Shown here: one piece after another, positions 33,615 to 43,411 of the stretch
Position numbering within the stretch: position 1 is the first letter of the stretch
How the letters are laid out: each line of letters starts with the position of its first letter
DNA from: Bordetella genomosp. 13
GTDB taxonomy: Bacteria; Pseudomonadota; Gammaproteobacteria; Burkholderiales; Burkholderiaceae_B
Direction of reading: 5' to 3'
DNA: 64,000 nucleotides
NCBI RefSeq assembly: GCF_007679965.1
Contig: NZ_VEHL01000008.1
Location: forward strand, 292,930-356,929
The notes under the pieces: generated by a model
The model's input: the letters and a program-made list of their open reading frames with translations, nothing else
What the model was told of the DNA's origin: nothing
The model's database searches: none
Position numbers and translations under genes: made by a program

Positions 33615-34886
33615 ATGACCAGCCAGGATCTTCCCCCGCCCGAGGTGGGCGCGGCCCAGCGCCGCGTCACGCGCGCCGTGCAGGTGCGCTGGAACGACCG
33701 CGTGGTCACCGTGGGCGGCGGCGCGCCGGTGGTGGTGCAGTCCATGACCAACACCGACACGGCCGACGCCATCGCCACGGCCATTCAGGTCAAGGAGCTG
33801 GTCCAGGCGGGGTCCGAGGTCGTGCGCATCACGGTCAACACGCCCGAGGCCGCGCGCGAGGTCGTCGCCATCCGCGAGCAGCTCGACCGCATGGGCGTGT
33901 CCGCGCCGCTGGTGGGCGACTTCCACTACAACGGCCACAAGCTGCTCACGCAGTTTCCCGAGTGCGCCCAGGCGCTGTCCAAGTACCGCATCAATCCGGG
34001 CAACATGGGCGGCGGCAAGCGCCGCGACGACAACTTCGCGCAGATGATCGAAGTGGCCTGCCGCCACGACAAGCCGGTGCGCATCGGCGTCAACTGGGGC
34101 AGCCTCGACCACGAACTGATGGCGCGCAAGATGGACGAGAACAGCCGCCGTGCGCAGCCCTGGGAAGCCCAGGCCGTCATGCGCGACGCGCTGGTGGTCT
34201 CGGCCATCAGCAATGCCCGGCGCGCCGAGGAACTGGGCCTGGCCGGCGACAGGATCATCCTGTCCTGCAAGGTCAGCCACGTGCAGGACCTGATCGCCGT
34301 CTACCGCGACCTGTCCGCGCGCTGCGACTACCCGCTGCACCTGGGCCTGACCGAAGCCGGCATGGGCAGCAAGGGCATCGTGGCCTCCACGGCCGCGCTG
34401 GCCGTGCTGCTGCAGGAGGGCATCGGCGACACCATCCGCATCTCGCTCACGCCCGAACCGGGCGGTGACCGCGCGCGCGAGGTCATCGTCGCCCAGGAGA
34501 TCCTGCAGACGATGGGGCTGCGCGCCTTCACCCCCATGGTGGTGGCGTGTCCCGGCTGCGGGCGCACCAGCAGCACCTTCTTCCAGGAACTGGCCGACAG
34601 CATCCAGTCGTACCTGCGCCGCCAGATGCCCCTGTGGCGCGCCCAGTACCCCGGCGTCGAATCCATGAACGTGGCCGTCATGGGCTGCGTGGTCAACGGC
34701 CCCGGCGAAAGCCGCCATGCCGATATCGGCATCAGCCTGCCCGGCACCGGCGAAGTGCCCGCCGCGCCGGTCTTCATCGACGGCGAGCGCACGGTCACGC
34801 TCAAGGGCGACCACATCGCCCAGGAGTTCCAGGCCATCGTCGAAGACTACGTCGCGCGCCGCTACGGCGCCGTGGCGGCCCACTAG
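33615..34886 (+). CDS. ispG: 4-hydroxy-3-methylbut-2-enyl-diphosphate synthase
   Basis: IspG (GcpE) catalyses the penultimate step of the MEP isoprenoid pathway with a 4Fe-4S cluster. The 423-aa protein contains VVQSMTNTDTADAIAT near residue 44, NPGNMGGGKRRD, and the cluster cysteines in ACPGCGRTSS and GCVVNGPGESRHADIG. The ATG at 33615 follows CAGGAG at proper spacing; an in-frame ATG at 33600 is less well placed. Confidence 0.97.
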   Translation: MTSQDLPPPEVGAAQRRVTRAVQVRWNDRVVTVGGGAPVVVQSMTNTDTADAIATAIQVKELVQAGSEVVRITVNTPEAAREVVAIREQLDRMGVSAPLVGDFHYNGHKLLTQFPECAQALSKYRINPGNMGGGKRRDDNFAQMIEVACRHDKPVRIGVNWGSLDHELMARKMDENSRRAQPWEAQAVMRDALVVSAISNARRAEELGLAGDRIILSCKVSHVQDLIAVYRDLSARCDYPLHLGLTEAGMGSKGIVASTAALAVLLQEGIGDTIRISLTPEPGGDRAREVIVAQEILQTMGLRAFTPMVVACPGCGRTSSTFFQELADSIQSYLRRQMPLWRAQYPGVESMNVAVMGCVVNGPGESRHADIGISLPGTGEVPAAPVFIDGERTVTLKGDHIAQEFQAIVEDYVARRYGAVAAH

Positions 34887-34946
34887 AACAAAGGAACTGG
34901 CTGCCAGGCGCGTGCGTTGTGTACGGGCGCCGGCAGCGCGACACAG

Positions 34947-36230
34947 ATGACGCAAGCCTTCCAGAAAGTCACCGCCATCCGCGGCATGAACGACCTGCTG
35001 CCCGGCTCCAGCGCCCGCTGGGAGCAATTCGAGGCGCTCGTGCGCGACTGGCTGCGCAGCTATGGCTACCGCAACGTGCGCACCCCCGTGCTGGAGCACA
35101 CCCGCCTGTTCACGCGCGGCATCGGCGAAGTCACCGACATCGTCGAGAAAGAGATGTACACCTTCACGGACGCGCTGAACGGCGATTCTCTGACGCTGCG
35201 TCCCGAAATGACCGCCGGCATCGTGCGCGCCAGCATCGAGCACAACCTGCTGTACGACCGTCCGCACCGCGTCTACTCCATCGGTCCCGTGTTCCGCCAC
35301 GAGCGCCCGCAGCGCGGCCGCTACCGCCAGTTCCACCAGATCGACGTCGAGGCCCTGGGCTTCGCCGGGCCCGACGTCGATGCCGAGCTCATCGTCATGC
35401 TGGGCCGCCTGTGGAAGATCCTGGGCCTGGCCGACGTGCGCCTGGAACTGAACTCGCTGGGCCTGCCCGCCGAGCGCGCCGCGCACCGCGCGGCCCTCAT
35501 CGCCCACCTCGAAAAGCACCAGGACATCCTGGACGAGGACGGCAAGCGCCGCCTGTACAGCAACCCGCTGCGTGTGCTGGACACCAAGAATCCCGCCATG
35601 CAGGAGATGGCCGACAGCGCGCCGCGCCTGTTCGACTTCCTGGGAGACGAGTCGCGCGCGCACTTCGACGGCGTCTGCCAGCGCCTGGCCGACGCGGGCA
35701 TCGCGTACCGCCTGAACCCGCGCCTGGTGCGCGGGCTCGACTACTACAACTCCACCGTGTTCGAATGGGTCACCGACCGCCTGGGCTCGCAGGGCACGGT
35801 GTGCGGCGGCGGGCGCTACGACGGCCTGATCGAGTTGCTGGGCGGCAAGCCCGCGCCCGCCGTGGGCTTCGCCATCGGCATGGAGCGCCTGCTGGACCTG
35901 TGGGAACAGACCGTGCCGGCCGAGCCGGTACCCGAGTGCGACGTCTACCTGGTGCATCAGGGCGAAGCGGCGCAGCGCCTGGCCGCCCAGGTCGCCGAAA
36001 CCCTGCGCGACGCCGGCCTGGCCGTCATCGTGCATGCCGGCGCCGGCAGCTTCAAGGCCCAGTTCAAGCGGGCGGACGCCAGCGGCGCCCGGGTTGCGGT
36101 TATCCTTGGCGGCGACGAAGTGGCCAACCGGACCGCAGGGGTGAAGTTCCTGCGCCAGGCCGATCAGGATGGCGAACAGCGGCAGGTGCCGCTGGCGCAG
36201 TTGGCGGACGTACTGAATTCCAAGGGCTAG
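34947..36230 (+). CDS. hisS: Histidyl-tRNA synthetase
   Basis: Class II synthetase for histidine, 427 aa. Visible motifs: RGMNDLLPGSS at the start, motif 2 FRHERPQRGRYRQFHQIDVE, the histidine-specific GLDYYNSTVFEW and GGGRYDGLIELLGG, then a C-terminal anticodon-binding domain. ATG at 34947; an upstream ATG at 34917 in frame has no family support. Confidence 0.97.
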   Translation: MTQAFQKVTAIRGMNDLLPGSSARWEQFEALVRDWLRSYGYRNVRTPVLEHTRLFTRGIGEVTDIVEKEMYTFTDALNGDSLTLRPEMTAGIVRASIEHNLLYDRPHRVYSIGPVFRHERPQRGRYRQFHQIDVEALGFAGPDVDAELIVMLGRLWKILGLADVRLELNSLGLPAERAAHRAALIAHLEKHQDILDEDGKRRLYSNPLRVLDTKNPAMQEMADSAPRLFDFLGDESRAHFDGVCQRLADAGIAYRLNPRLVRGLDYYNSTVFEWVTDRLGSQGTVCGGGRYDGLIELLGGKPAPAVGFAIGMERLLDLWEQTVPAEPVPECDVYLVHQGEAAQRLAAQVAETLRDAGLAVIVHAGAGSFKAQFKRADASGARVAVILGGDEVANRTAGVKFLRQADQDGEQRQVPLAQLADVLNSKG

Positions 36231-36236
36231 GCAGCA

Positions 36237-36875
36237 ATGGCATACGATCTCGAAGAACAGGAAAAACTCGACGCGCTGAAGGCGTGGTGGGCGCGCTACG
36301 GCATGCTAGTCACCATCGTCGTCACCGTTGCCGCCGTGGCGGCGGCGGGCTGGTCCGGCTGGCGCGCCTATCAAAGCTATCGCGCCAACCAGGCCATGGG
36401 CTACTTCGAGGCCCTCGAAGACGCGGCCCGCCTGGGCGGGGCCGACTCCGCCGCGCGCATCAAGGCCGCGGCCCAGACGCTGCGCAACGACTATCCGTCC
36501 ACCGGTTACGCCGGCCGCGGCGCGCTCATCGCCGCCCAGGCCCTGAGCGATCAGAAGGACACCGACGGCGCGCGCCAGCAGCTCGAATGGCTGGCCGGCC
36601 AGTCCAAGCAGACCGCGCTGCAGCCCGTGGCGCGCCTGCGCCTGGCGGGCCTGCTGCTGGACCAGAAGCAATACGACCAGGCGCTGAAGCAACTGGAGAA
36701 TCCGCCGGCTGCCTTCGCCGCGCTGTACGCCGACCGCCGGGGCGACGTCCTGGCGGCGCAGGGCAAGCGTGACGAAGCGCGCGACGCGTGGAAGACCGCG
36801 CTGCAGGCGCTGGGCGCGGCCCATCCCCTGACGCAGATCGTGCAACTGAAACTCGATGCCCTGAGCGGAGCCTGA
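36237..36875 (+). CDS. yfgM: YfgM-family tetratricopeptide membrane protein
   Basis: 212-aa inner-membrane protein with a short cytoplasmic N terminus, a transmembrane helix (about residues 22-42) and periplasmic TPR-like repeats, for example ARLRLAGLLLDQKQYDQALKQLE. In E. coli YfgM associates with the SecYEG-PpiD translocon. It is 6 bp after hisS and 5 bp before bamB, the conserved hisS-yfgM-bamB-der order. Confidence 0.92.
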   Translation: MAYDLEEQEKLDALKAWWARYGMLVTIVVTVAAVAAAGWSGWRAYQSYRANQAMGYFEALEDAARLGGADSAARIKAAAQTLRNDYPSTGYAGRGALIAAQALSDQKDTDGARQQLEWLAGQSKQTALQPVARLRLAGLLLDQKQYDQALKQLENPPAAFAALYADRRGDVLAAQGKRDEARDAWKTALQALGAAHPLTQIVQLKLDALSGA

Positions 36876-36880
36876 TAGTG

Positions 36881-38038
36881 ATGCGCTTCCCCCGTTTCGG
36901 CCGCTCCTGGCGCGGCGCCCTGGTCCTGTCCGGCATTGCGTTGCTGGGCGGTTGCTCCATGTTCGGCAGCGACGACACGCGCTATGCGCCCGTCGAACTC
37001 ACCGACTACAAGCCCGGCATCTCGGTCAACGCCACCTGGAAGGCCTCCATCGGCAGCGGTTCCGGCCTGGGCTTCGTGCCCACGGTGGTCGGCGACGCCA
37101 TCTATGCCGCCACGCCCGATGGCCGCGTGGGCAAGTTCGACCTGCTCAGCGGCCGCGCGCTGTGGCGCGTGTCGGCGGACACCAAGCTGTCGGCCGGCGC
37201 GGCCAGTAGCGGCAGCGTCACCGTCGTGGCCACGCCGACCGGCCAGCTCATCGCATTCGACGACAGCGGCAAGGTCAAGTGGAAGGCGCAGGCCACCAGC
37301 GAAGTCACCGTGCCCCCGGTCGTCGGCGACGGCGTCGTGGTGGTCCGCAGCGGCGACTACCGCGTGCAGGCCTTCGACGCCAACTCCGGCGACCGCCTCT
37401 GGAGCCTGCAGCGCCCCGGTCCCGCGCTGGCCTTGCGCAGCGCCGCCCAACTGGTCATCGCCCAGGGCCTGGTCATCACCGGCCTGCCGGGCGGCAAGAT
37501 GATGGCCATCAACCTGAACAGCGGCAACGTCCAGTGGGAAGGCACCGTCGCCACGCCCAAGGGCGCCAGCGACCTCGAGCGCCTGACCGACGTCGTCGGC
37601 GCGCCCGCGCTGGCCGGCCGCCTGCTGTGCGCCGTGGCCTACCAGGGCCGCGCCGTGTGCTTCGACGTGTCCGCCGGCGGCCGCCCTCTCTGGAGCAAGG
37701 ACTTCTCCAGCTCCACGGGCCTGTCCGTCGACGACCGCGCCGCGTACTCGTCCGACCAGCACAGCGTGGTCAATGCCTTCGCGCTGGACACCGGCGCCAG
37801 CCTGTGGCGCCAGGCCGCGCTGCGCAACCGCGCGCTCACCGTCCCGGCGTCGTACGGCGGTGCGGTCGCGGTGGGCGACCTCGACGGCTACGTGCATTTC
37901 CTGTCGCGCAGCGACGGCGGCCTGCTGGCGCGCCTGTCGGTGGGCAGCGACCCCATCGTGTCTCCGCCGCAAGCCACGTCGCAAGGCGTGCTGGTGCAGA
38001 CCGGCGATGGCGATCTGGTCATGATCGGCATCAAATAA
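36881..38038 (+). CDS. bamB: Outer-membrane assembly lipoprotein BamB
   Basis: Lipoprotein of the Bam complex that folds beta-barrel proteins into the outer membrane. The signal peptide ends in lipobox LLGGC with C25 as lipidation site. The 385-aa product carries PQQ-like repeats of an eight-bladed propeller, for example FDLLSGRALWRVS, FDANSGDRLWSLQRP and FALDTGASLWRQ. ATG at 36881; a GTG directly before it is also possible. Confidence 0.95.
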   Translation: MRFPRFGRSWRGALVLSGIALLGGCSMFGSDDTRYAPVELTDYKPGISVNATWKASIGSGSGLGFVPTVVGDAIYAATPDGRVGKFDLLSGRALWRVSADTKLSAGAASSGSVTVVATPTGQLIAFDDSGKVKWKAQATSEVTVPPVVGDGVVVVRSGDYRVQAFDANSGDRLWSLQRPGPALALRSAAQLVIAQGLVITGLPGGKMMAINLNSGNVQWEGTVATPKGASDLERLTDVVGAPALAGRLLCAVAYQGRAVCFDVSAGGRPLWSKDFSSSTGLSVDDRAAYSSDQHSVVNAFALDTGASLWRQAALRNRALTVPASYGGAVAVGDLDGYVHFLSRSDGGLLARLSVGSDPIVSPPQATSQGVLVQTGDGDLVMIGIK

Positions 38039-38066
38039 CCAACCCGTTCTCCGTTTCCTACCTACT

Positions 38067-39422
38067 GTGTCCTTCAAGCCTGTCGTCGCCCTGGTCGGCC
38101 GTCCCAACGTCGGTAAATCGACCCTCTTCAACCGCCTGACGCGTTCGCGCGCCGCGCTGGTGGCCGACTACGCCGGCCTGACGCGCGACCGCCACTACGG
38201 CGAGGGCAGGGTGGGCGACACCCCGTTCATCGTCATCGACACGGGCGGCTTCGAACCGGTGGCCAAGACCGGCATCATGATGGAGATGGCGCGCCAGACG
38301 CGCCAGGCCATCGCCGAGGCCGACGTCGTCGTGTTCCTGGTCGATGCCCGCGCGGGCGTCAACGCGCACGACCACGAGATCGCCCGCCTGCTGCGCAAGT
38401 CCGGCCAGCAGCGCGTGGTTCTGGCGGTCAACAAGGCCGAAGGCATGGGCACGGGCGCCGCCACGGGCGACTTCCACGAGCTGGGCCTGGGCCAGCCCAA
38501 TCCCATTTCCGCCGCCCACGGCGACGGCATCGTCGACCTCATCGAGACCGCGCTGCGCGACCTGGTGCCCGTCGACGAAGAGCCCGAGATGCCGGAAGGC
38601 GAGGGCGGGCCCGATCACCGCATCAAGCTGGCCATCGTGGGCCGGCCCAACGTGGGCAAGTCCACGCTGATCAACACCCTGATCGGCGAAGAGCGCGTCA
38701 TCGCGTTCGACATGCCGGGTACCACGCGCGACGCCATCGAGATCGACTTCGACCGCGACGGCAAGCGCTACACGCTGATCGACACCGCCGGCCTGCGCAA
38801 GCGCGGCAAGGTGTTCGAGGCCATCGAGAAGTTCTCGGTCATCAAGACCCTGCAGGCCATCGAGGCCTGCAACGTGGTGGTGCTGGTGCTGGATGCCCAG
38901 ACCGAAGTGTCCGAGCAGGACGCCCACATCGCCGGCTTCGTGCTCGAGACGGGCCGCGCCGTGGTGGTGGCCATCAACAAGTGGGACGGCCTGAGCCTGG
39001 ACCAGCGCGAGCAGATCGAGCGCGAGTTCCAGCGCAAGCTGCGTTTCCTGTCGTTCGCCAACGTGCACACCATCTCTGCGCTGAAGGGCACGGGCATCAA
39101 GCCCTTGATGAAGTCGGTCAATTCGGCCCACGCCGCCGCCTTCGCCAAGCTGTCCACGCCGAAGCTCACGCGCGAGCTGCAGCTCGCCGTCGAGCAGCAG
39201 CAGCCTCCGCGCAAGGGCATCTTCCGTCCCAAGATGCGCTACGCCCACCAGGGCGGCCAGAACCCGCCGCTGGTCATCATTCACGGCAACGCGCTGGACG
39301 CCATCCCGGATTCGTACCGCCGCTATCTCGAAACGCGCTTCCGCGAGGCCTTCAAGCTGGCCGGCACGCCGCTGCGCATCGAGTTCAAGTCCTCGCACAA
39401 TCCGTACGCGGACGACAAGTAA
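38067..39422 (+). CDS. der: GTPase Der (EngA)
   Basis: Ribosome-assembly GTPase for the 50S subunit, 451 aa. Two tandem G domains are clear: GRPNVGKST at residues 11-19 and again near residue 192, with NKAEG and NKWDG as G4 motifs and DTGGFE and DTAGLRKRGK as G3 motifs. A KH-like domain closes the protein. Start is a GTG at 38067; no ATG is available at the right place. Confidence 0.97.
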   Translation: MSFKPVVALVGRPNVGKSTLFNRLTRSRAALVADYAGLTRDRHYGEGRVGDTPFIVIDTGGFEPVAKTGIMMEMARQTRQAIAEADVVVFLVDARAGVNAHDHEIARLLRKSGQQRVVLAVNKAEGMGTGAATGDFHELGLGQPNPISAAHGDGIVDLIETALRDLVPVDEEPEMPEGEGGPDHRIKLAIVGRPNVGKSTLINTLIGEERVIAFDMPGTTRDAIEIDFDRDGKRYTLIDTAGLRKRGKVFEAIEKFSVIKTLQAIEACNVVVLVLDAQTEVSEQDAHIAGFVLETGRAVVVAINKWDGLSLDQREQIEREFQRKLRFLSFANVHTISALKGTGIKPLMKSVNSAHAAAFAKLSTPKLTRELQLAVEQQQPPRKGIFRPKMRYAHQGGQNPPLVIIHGNALDAIPDSYRRYLETRFREAFKLAGTPLRIEFKSSHNPYADDK

Positions 39423-39460
39423 TCCCCGTGGAGACGGCGCGTGAGCGCCAAGGAAGCACT

Positions 39461-40540
39461 ATGAGCCGTTACTGGAGCCCCGTGGTGGGCACGCTCAGCC
39501 CGTACGTACCGGGCGAGCAGCCGAAGCTGACCAACCTCGTCAAGCTCAACACCAACGAGAACCCCTACGGCCCGTCGCCGCGCGCCCTGCAGGCCATGCG
39601 CGACGCGTGCGACGACGCGATGCGCCTGTACCCCGATCCGGCCTCCGACCGCCTGCGCCAGGCCGCCGCGGCCAGCGCGGGCGTGCGGCCCGAACAGGTG
39701 TTCGTGGGCAACGGCTCCGACGAGGTGCTGGCGCACGTCTTCCATGCCTTCTTCCAGCAGGCCCGGCCGCTGCGCTTCCCGGATATCAGCTACAGCTTCT
39801 ATCCGGTGTACTGCGGCCTGTACGGCGTCACGGCCCAGACCGTGCCGCTGACCGACGACTTCCGCATCGACCCCGCCGACTATCTGCCCGGGGCGGGTGA
39901 CGGCGGTCCCGCCGGCGGCATCATCTTCCCGAATCCGAACGCGCCCACGGGCCGCGCGCTCGAGCTGGGCGACGTGGAACGCATCGTCGCCGCCAACCCG
40001 CAATGCGTGGTGGTGGTCGACGAGGCCTACGTCGATTTCGGCGCGCAGTCGGCCGCCCCGCTGGTCGAGCGCCACGAGAACCTGCTGGTCGTGCAGACCT
40101 TGTCCAAGTCGCGCTCGCTGGCGGGCCTGCGCGTGGGCTTCGCCATCGGCAACGAGGCGCTCATCGACGGCCTGCAGCGCGTGAAGAACAGCTTCAATTC
40201 CTATCCGATCGACCGGGTGGCCGAGGCCGGTGCCTCCGCCGCGCTGGACGACGCGGGCCACTTCGAGCGCACCCGCAAGTCCGTGATGGAAACCCGCGCG
40301 CGCATGACCGCGGGCCTGCAGGAACTGGGCTTCGAAGTGCTGCCCTCGGCGGCCAATTTCGTGTTCGCGCGGCACCCCGCGCACGACGGTGCCGGCCTGG
40401 CCGCCGGGCTGCGCGAACGCAGCATCATCGTGCGCCATTTCAAGCAGCCGCGCATCGACCAATTCCTGCGCATCACCGTCGGTACGGAACCCCAATGCAC
40501 CACGTTGCTCGAAGCCTTGCGGGCACTGGTTGCGGGCTGA
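39461..40540 (+). CDS. hisC: Histidinol-phosphate aminotransferase
   Basis: PLP enzyme of histidine biosynthesis, 359 aa. Fold-type I motifs: LNTNENPYGPSP near residue 31, NGSDEVLAHVFHAFF, FPNPNAPTGRAL, VVVDEAYVDFG and the PLP-binding Lys in LSKSRSLAGLRVGFAIG. It is isolated from other his genes except hisZ about 4 kb downstream. AAGGAAG precedes the ATG. Confidence 0.95.
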   Translation: MSRYWSPVVGTLSPYVPGEQPKLTNLVKLNTNENPYGPSPRALQAMRDACDDAMRLYPDPASDRLRQAAAASAGVRPEQVFVGNGSDEVLAHVFHAFFQQARPLRFPDISYSFYPVYCGLYGVTAQTVPLTDDFRIDPADYLPGAGDGGPAGGIIFPNPNAPTGRALELGDVERIVAANPQCVVVVDEAYVDFGAQSAAPLVERHENLLVVQTLSKSRSLAGLRVGFAIGNEALIDGLQRVKNSFNSYPIDRVAEAGASAALDDAGHFERTRKSVMETRARMTAGLQELGFEVLPSAANFVFARHPAHDGAGLAAGLRERSIIVRHFKQPRIDQFLRITVGTEPQCTTLLEALRALVAG

Positions 40541-40652
40541 AAACTCTGGTGTCATCTTGCTCCCTGGGCCAAGTGGCACAGGGCGGGAAAACCCTGTAGA
40601 GTACCAATTCCGGCGTCTGCTGCCGTTATCCAAAACAAAAGGAGCCTGGCCA

Positions 40653-40889
40653 ATGAGCAATAAAGGGCAAACTCTGCAAGATCCGTTCCTCAACACGCTG
40701 CGCAAAGAACATGTGCCCGTGTCCATCTACCTCGTGAACGGTATCAAGCTTCAAGGGCAAATCGAATCGTTCGACCAATACGTGGTCCTGCTGCGCAACA
40801 CGGTCACCCAGATGGTCTACAAGCACGCCATCTCCACCGTGGTTCCTGCCAGGGCCGTCAATTTCCAGGTGGAAGTTCCTGCTGAATAA
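40653..40889 (+). CDS. hfq: RNA chaperone Hfq
   Basis: 78-aa Sm-like protein that pairs small RNAs with mRNAs. The Sm1 motif VSIYLVNGIKLQGQIESFDQ and Sm2 motif YKHAISTVVPAR are intact; the C-terminal tail is short, as usual in betaproteobacteria. Shine-Dalgarno AAAGGAG. A terminator follows before hflX. Confidence 0.98.
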   Translation: MSNKGQTLQDPFLNTLRKEHVPVSIYLVNGIKLQGQIESFDQYVVLLRNTVTQMVYKHAISTVVPARAVNFQVEVPAE

Positions 40890-40917
40890 CCAGCCTGATC
40901 CGGTAGTACCCCAAATT

Positions 40918-40950
40918 GCCCGCCGCGCGTTTCGCGCAGGCGGGCATTTT
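40918..40950 (+). terminator. Intrinsic terminator after hfq
   Basis: GCCCGCC (40918-40924) pairs with GGCGGGC (40939-40945), with an inner GCGCG/CGCGC pair around a TTT loop and one bulged A. ATTTT follows. hflX lies 60 bp further, so it depends on readthrough or its own promoter. Confidence 0.75.
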
Positions 40951-41009
40951 CGCTGGGCTTCGATATTGCGTGCCGGCGCTCACTTTCCGGCAAGAGAGAC
41001 CATCCAAGC

Positions 41010-42116
41010 ATGCGTGCATTGATCATCAGCGTCGACCTCGGCAGCCCGGACCACGCCGCGCATGCCGACGAGTTCGCCATGCTGGCGCGTGGCGCCGGAG
41101 CCGAGATCACCGGCATCCTCACGGCGCGGCGCGACACTCCCGACGCCAAGTTCTTCATCGGCTCGGGCAAGGTCGAGGAAGCGGTCATGATGGCGCGTGC
41201 GCAGCTGGTCGACATCATCCTGTTCGACCAGCCGCTGTCGCCCGCCCAGCAGCGCAACCTCGAACGCGAATTCAACCTGCGCGTGGTCGACCGCGTCGCG
41301 CTCATCCTGGACATCTTCGCGCTGCGCGCCAAGAGCCACGAGGGCAAGCTGCAGGTCGAGCTGGCGCAGCTTCAGCACCTGGCCACGCGCCTGACGCGCA
41401 TGTGGTCCCACCTCGAACGGCAGCGCGGCGGCATCGGCATGCGCGGTCCCGGCGAGGCCCAGCTCGAAATGGACCGCCGCATCATCGGCGACAAGGTCAA
41501 GGTGCTGCGCGAGCGCCTGGACCGCGTCGAGCGCCAGCGCGTCACGCAGCGGCGCGCCCGCGCGCGCGGCGGTGCGCTGTCGGTCTCGCTCGTGGGCTAC
41601 ACCAACGCCGGCAAGTCCACGCTGTTCAACGCCATGACCCGCGCCGGCGCCTACGCGGCCGACCAGCTGTTCGCCACGCTGGACACCACCACGCGCCGCA
41701 TCTGGATCGAAGGGGCGGGCAATGTCGTGTTGTCCGACACCGTGGGTTTCATCCGCGACCTGCCGACCAAACTGATCGCGGCGTTCCGCGCCACGCTGGA
41801 GGAAACGGTGCACGCCGACCTGCTGCTGCACGTGGTCGACGCCGCCAGCGCGCAGCGCGACGAACAGATATTCGAGGTGAACAAGGTGCTGGCCGAGATC
41901 GGCGCGGCACAAATTCCGACAATCCTGGTCTACAACAAGATCGACAGGGCTGGCATGGAGCCCAGGGTCGAGCGTGATGCACATGGTACGATTGCGCGCA
42001 TATTCGTAAGCGCTACCGAGCGCGCCGGTCTGGATGCGTTGCGCGGGGCAATTGCAGAAACCGGCCAGATTGTGGGAAACAATGCGTCGAATCATCAAAC
42101 TCTTCAATCTGAATGA
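41010..42116 (+). CDS. hflX: Ribosome-splitting GTPase HflX
   Basis: 368-aa GTPase that binds ribosomes and can split stalled 70S particles. The N-terminal domain carries FFIGSGKVEEAV and LFDQPLSPAQQRNLE; RGPGEAQLEMDRR links to the G domain with GYTNAGKST near residue 203, the G3 SDTVGFIRDLP and NKID. Its 3' end overlaps hflK by 35 bp, more than the usual stop/start overlap. Confidence 0.95.
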   Translation: MRALIISVDLGSPDHAAHADEFAMLARGAGAEITGILTARRDTPDAKFFIGSGKVEEAVMMARAQLVDIILFDQPLSPAQQRNLEREFNLRVVDRVALILDIFALRAKSHEGKLQVELAQLQHLATRLTRMWSHLERQRGGIGMRGPGEAQLEMDRRIIGDKVKVLRERLDRVERQRVTQRRARARGGALSVSLVGYTNAGKSTLFNAMTRAGAYAADQLFATLDTTTRRIWIEGAGNVVLSDTVGFIRDLPTKLIAAFRATLEETVHADLLLHVVDAASAQRDEQIFEVNKVLAEIGAAQIPTILVYNKIDRAGMEPRVERDAHGTIARIFVSATERAGLDALRGAIAETGQIVGNNASNHQTLQSE

Positions 42117-43395
42117 CCCGGGCTGGGGACGCGGCAACAACAACGGCTCCGAGCCGCCGCGCCGTCCCAAGAACGAAGACGGTCCTCCCGATCTCGACGA
42201 GGTCTGGCGAGACTTCAACAACCGCATCGGCGCCTTGTTCGGCCGCCGCGGCGGCGGTGGCGGAAACCGGCCCAATCGGGGCGGTGGCGTCACGCCGCCA
42301 TCGCCGCGCGGCGCGCGCATCGGCCTGGGTGTGATCGTCGCCATCCTGGTCGCCCTGTGGCTGGCCAGCGGCTTCTTCATCGTCCAGGAAGGCCAGGTCG
42401 CCGTCGTCACGCAGTTCGGCAAGTACAAGAGCACCGCGCCCGCGGGCTTCCAGTGGCGCATGCCGTATCCGGTCCAAAGCCACGAGATGGTCAACATCTC
42501 GCAGCTGCGCACGTTCGAGGTGGGCTTCCGCGGCAACGCCCGCAACAAGGTCCTGCCCGAGGCGCTGATGCTGACCACCGACGAGAACATCGTCGACATG
42601 CAGTTCGTGGTGCAGTACCGCCTGCGCGCCGACGGCGCCCCGGACTACCTGTTCAAGATGCGCGACCCCGACGACTCGGTGCGCCAGGCGTCCGAGACCG
42701 CCATGCGCGAGATCGTCGGCAAGAAGCCCATGGACTTCGTGCTGTACGAGGGCCGTACCGAGGTCGCCACCGAGGTCCAGACCCTGATGCAGCAGATCCT
42801 CGACCGCTACGCGGCCGGCATCCAGGTCAGCACCGTGGCCATCCAGAACGTGCAGCCGCCCGAGCAGGTGCAGGCCGCGTTCGACGACGCCGTCAAGGCC
42901 GGGCAGGATCGCGAGCGCCAGATCAACGAAGGCCAGGCCTACGCCAACGGCGTCGTGCCGCTGGCCTCCGGCCAGGCCTCGCGCATGGTCGAGCAGGCCG
43001 AGGGCTACAAGGCCAAGGTGGTCGGCGACGCGCAGGGTAATGCCGCGCGCTTCGCGTCCATCCTGACCGAGTACGAGAAGTCGCCGCAGACCATGCGCCA
43101 GCGCATGTACCTCGAGACCATGCAGGAGGTCTTCACCAACGCCAGCAAGGTCATGGTGGACTCGCGCAGCAACAACAACATGCTGTACCTGCCGCTGGAC
43201 AAGATCATGCAGCAGACGGCCAAGGAAGGCGGCAAGCCGTCGGGCCAGTCCAGTTTCGGCCTGCCCGGCGCCAACGCGCCGGCCGTGCCGGCCGCGCCGC
43301 AGCGTCCGTCCAGCGCGGGTTCCGCATCCTCGGCCGGCGGCAACGCCGGCGCCAGCAGCGCCAATACGCTGACCCGCGACCGTATGTCGCGCTAA
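42082..43395 (+). CDS. hflK: FtsH protease modulator HflK
   Basis: 437-aa membrane-anchored SPFH/prohibitin protein that forms the HflKC complex around FtsH. A Gly/Arg-rich cytoplasmic N terminus precedes one transmembrane helix (GLGVIVAILVALWLASGFFI, near residues 77-96), then the SPFH domain begins EGQVAVVTQFGKY. The C terminus is Ala/Ser/Pro-rich. The ATG lies inside hflX. Confidence 0.95.
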   Translation: MRRIIKLFNLNDPGWGRGNNNGSEPPRRPKNEDGPPDLDEVWRDFNNRIGALFGRRGGGGGNRPNRGGGVTPPSPRGARIGLGVIVAILVALWLASGFFIVQEGQVAVVTQFGKYKSTAPAGFQWRMPYPVQSHEMVNISQLRTFEVGFRGNARNKVLPEALMLTTDENIVDMQFVVQYRLRADGAPDYLFKMRDPDDSVRQASETAMREIVGKKPMDFVLYEGRTEVATEVQTLMQQILDRYAAGIQVSTVAIQNVQPPEQVQAAFDDAVKAGQDRERQINEGQAYANGVVPLASGQASRMVEQAEGYKAKVVGDAQGNAARFASILTEYEKSPQTMRQRMYLETMQEVFTNASKVMVDSRSNNNMLYLPLDKIMQQTAKEGGKPSGQSSFGLPGANAPAVPAAPQRPSSAGSASSAGGNAGASSANTLTRDRMSR

Positions 43396-43411
43396 CCGAG
43401 GAATCCGGATC

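Noticed and set aside
40574..40588. TGGCAC as a sigma-54 promoter for hfq
   Set aside because: The -12 element TTGC is absent at the required spacing (GGGA is found).
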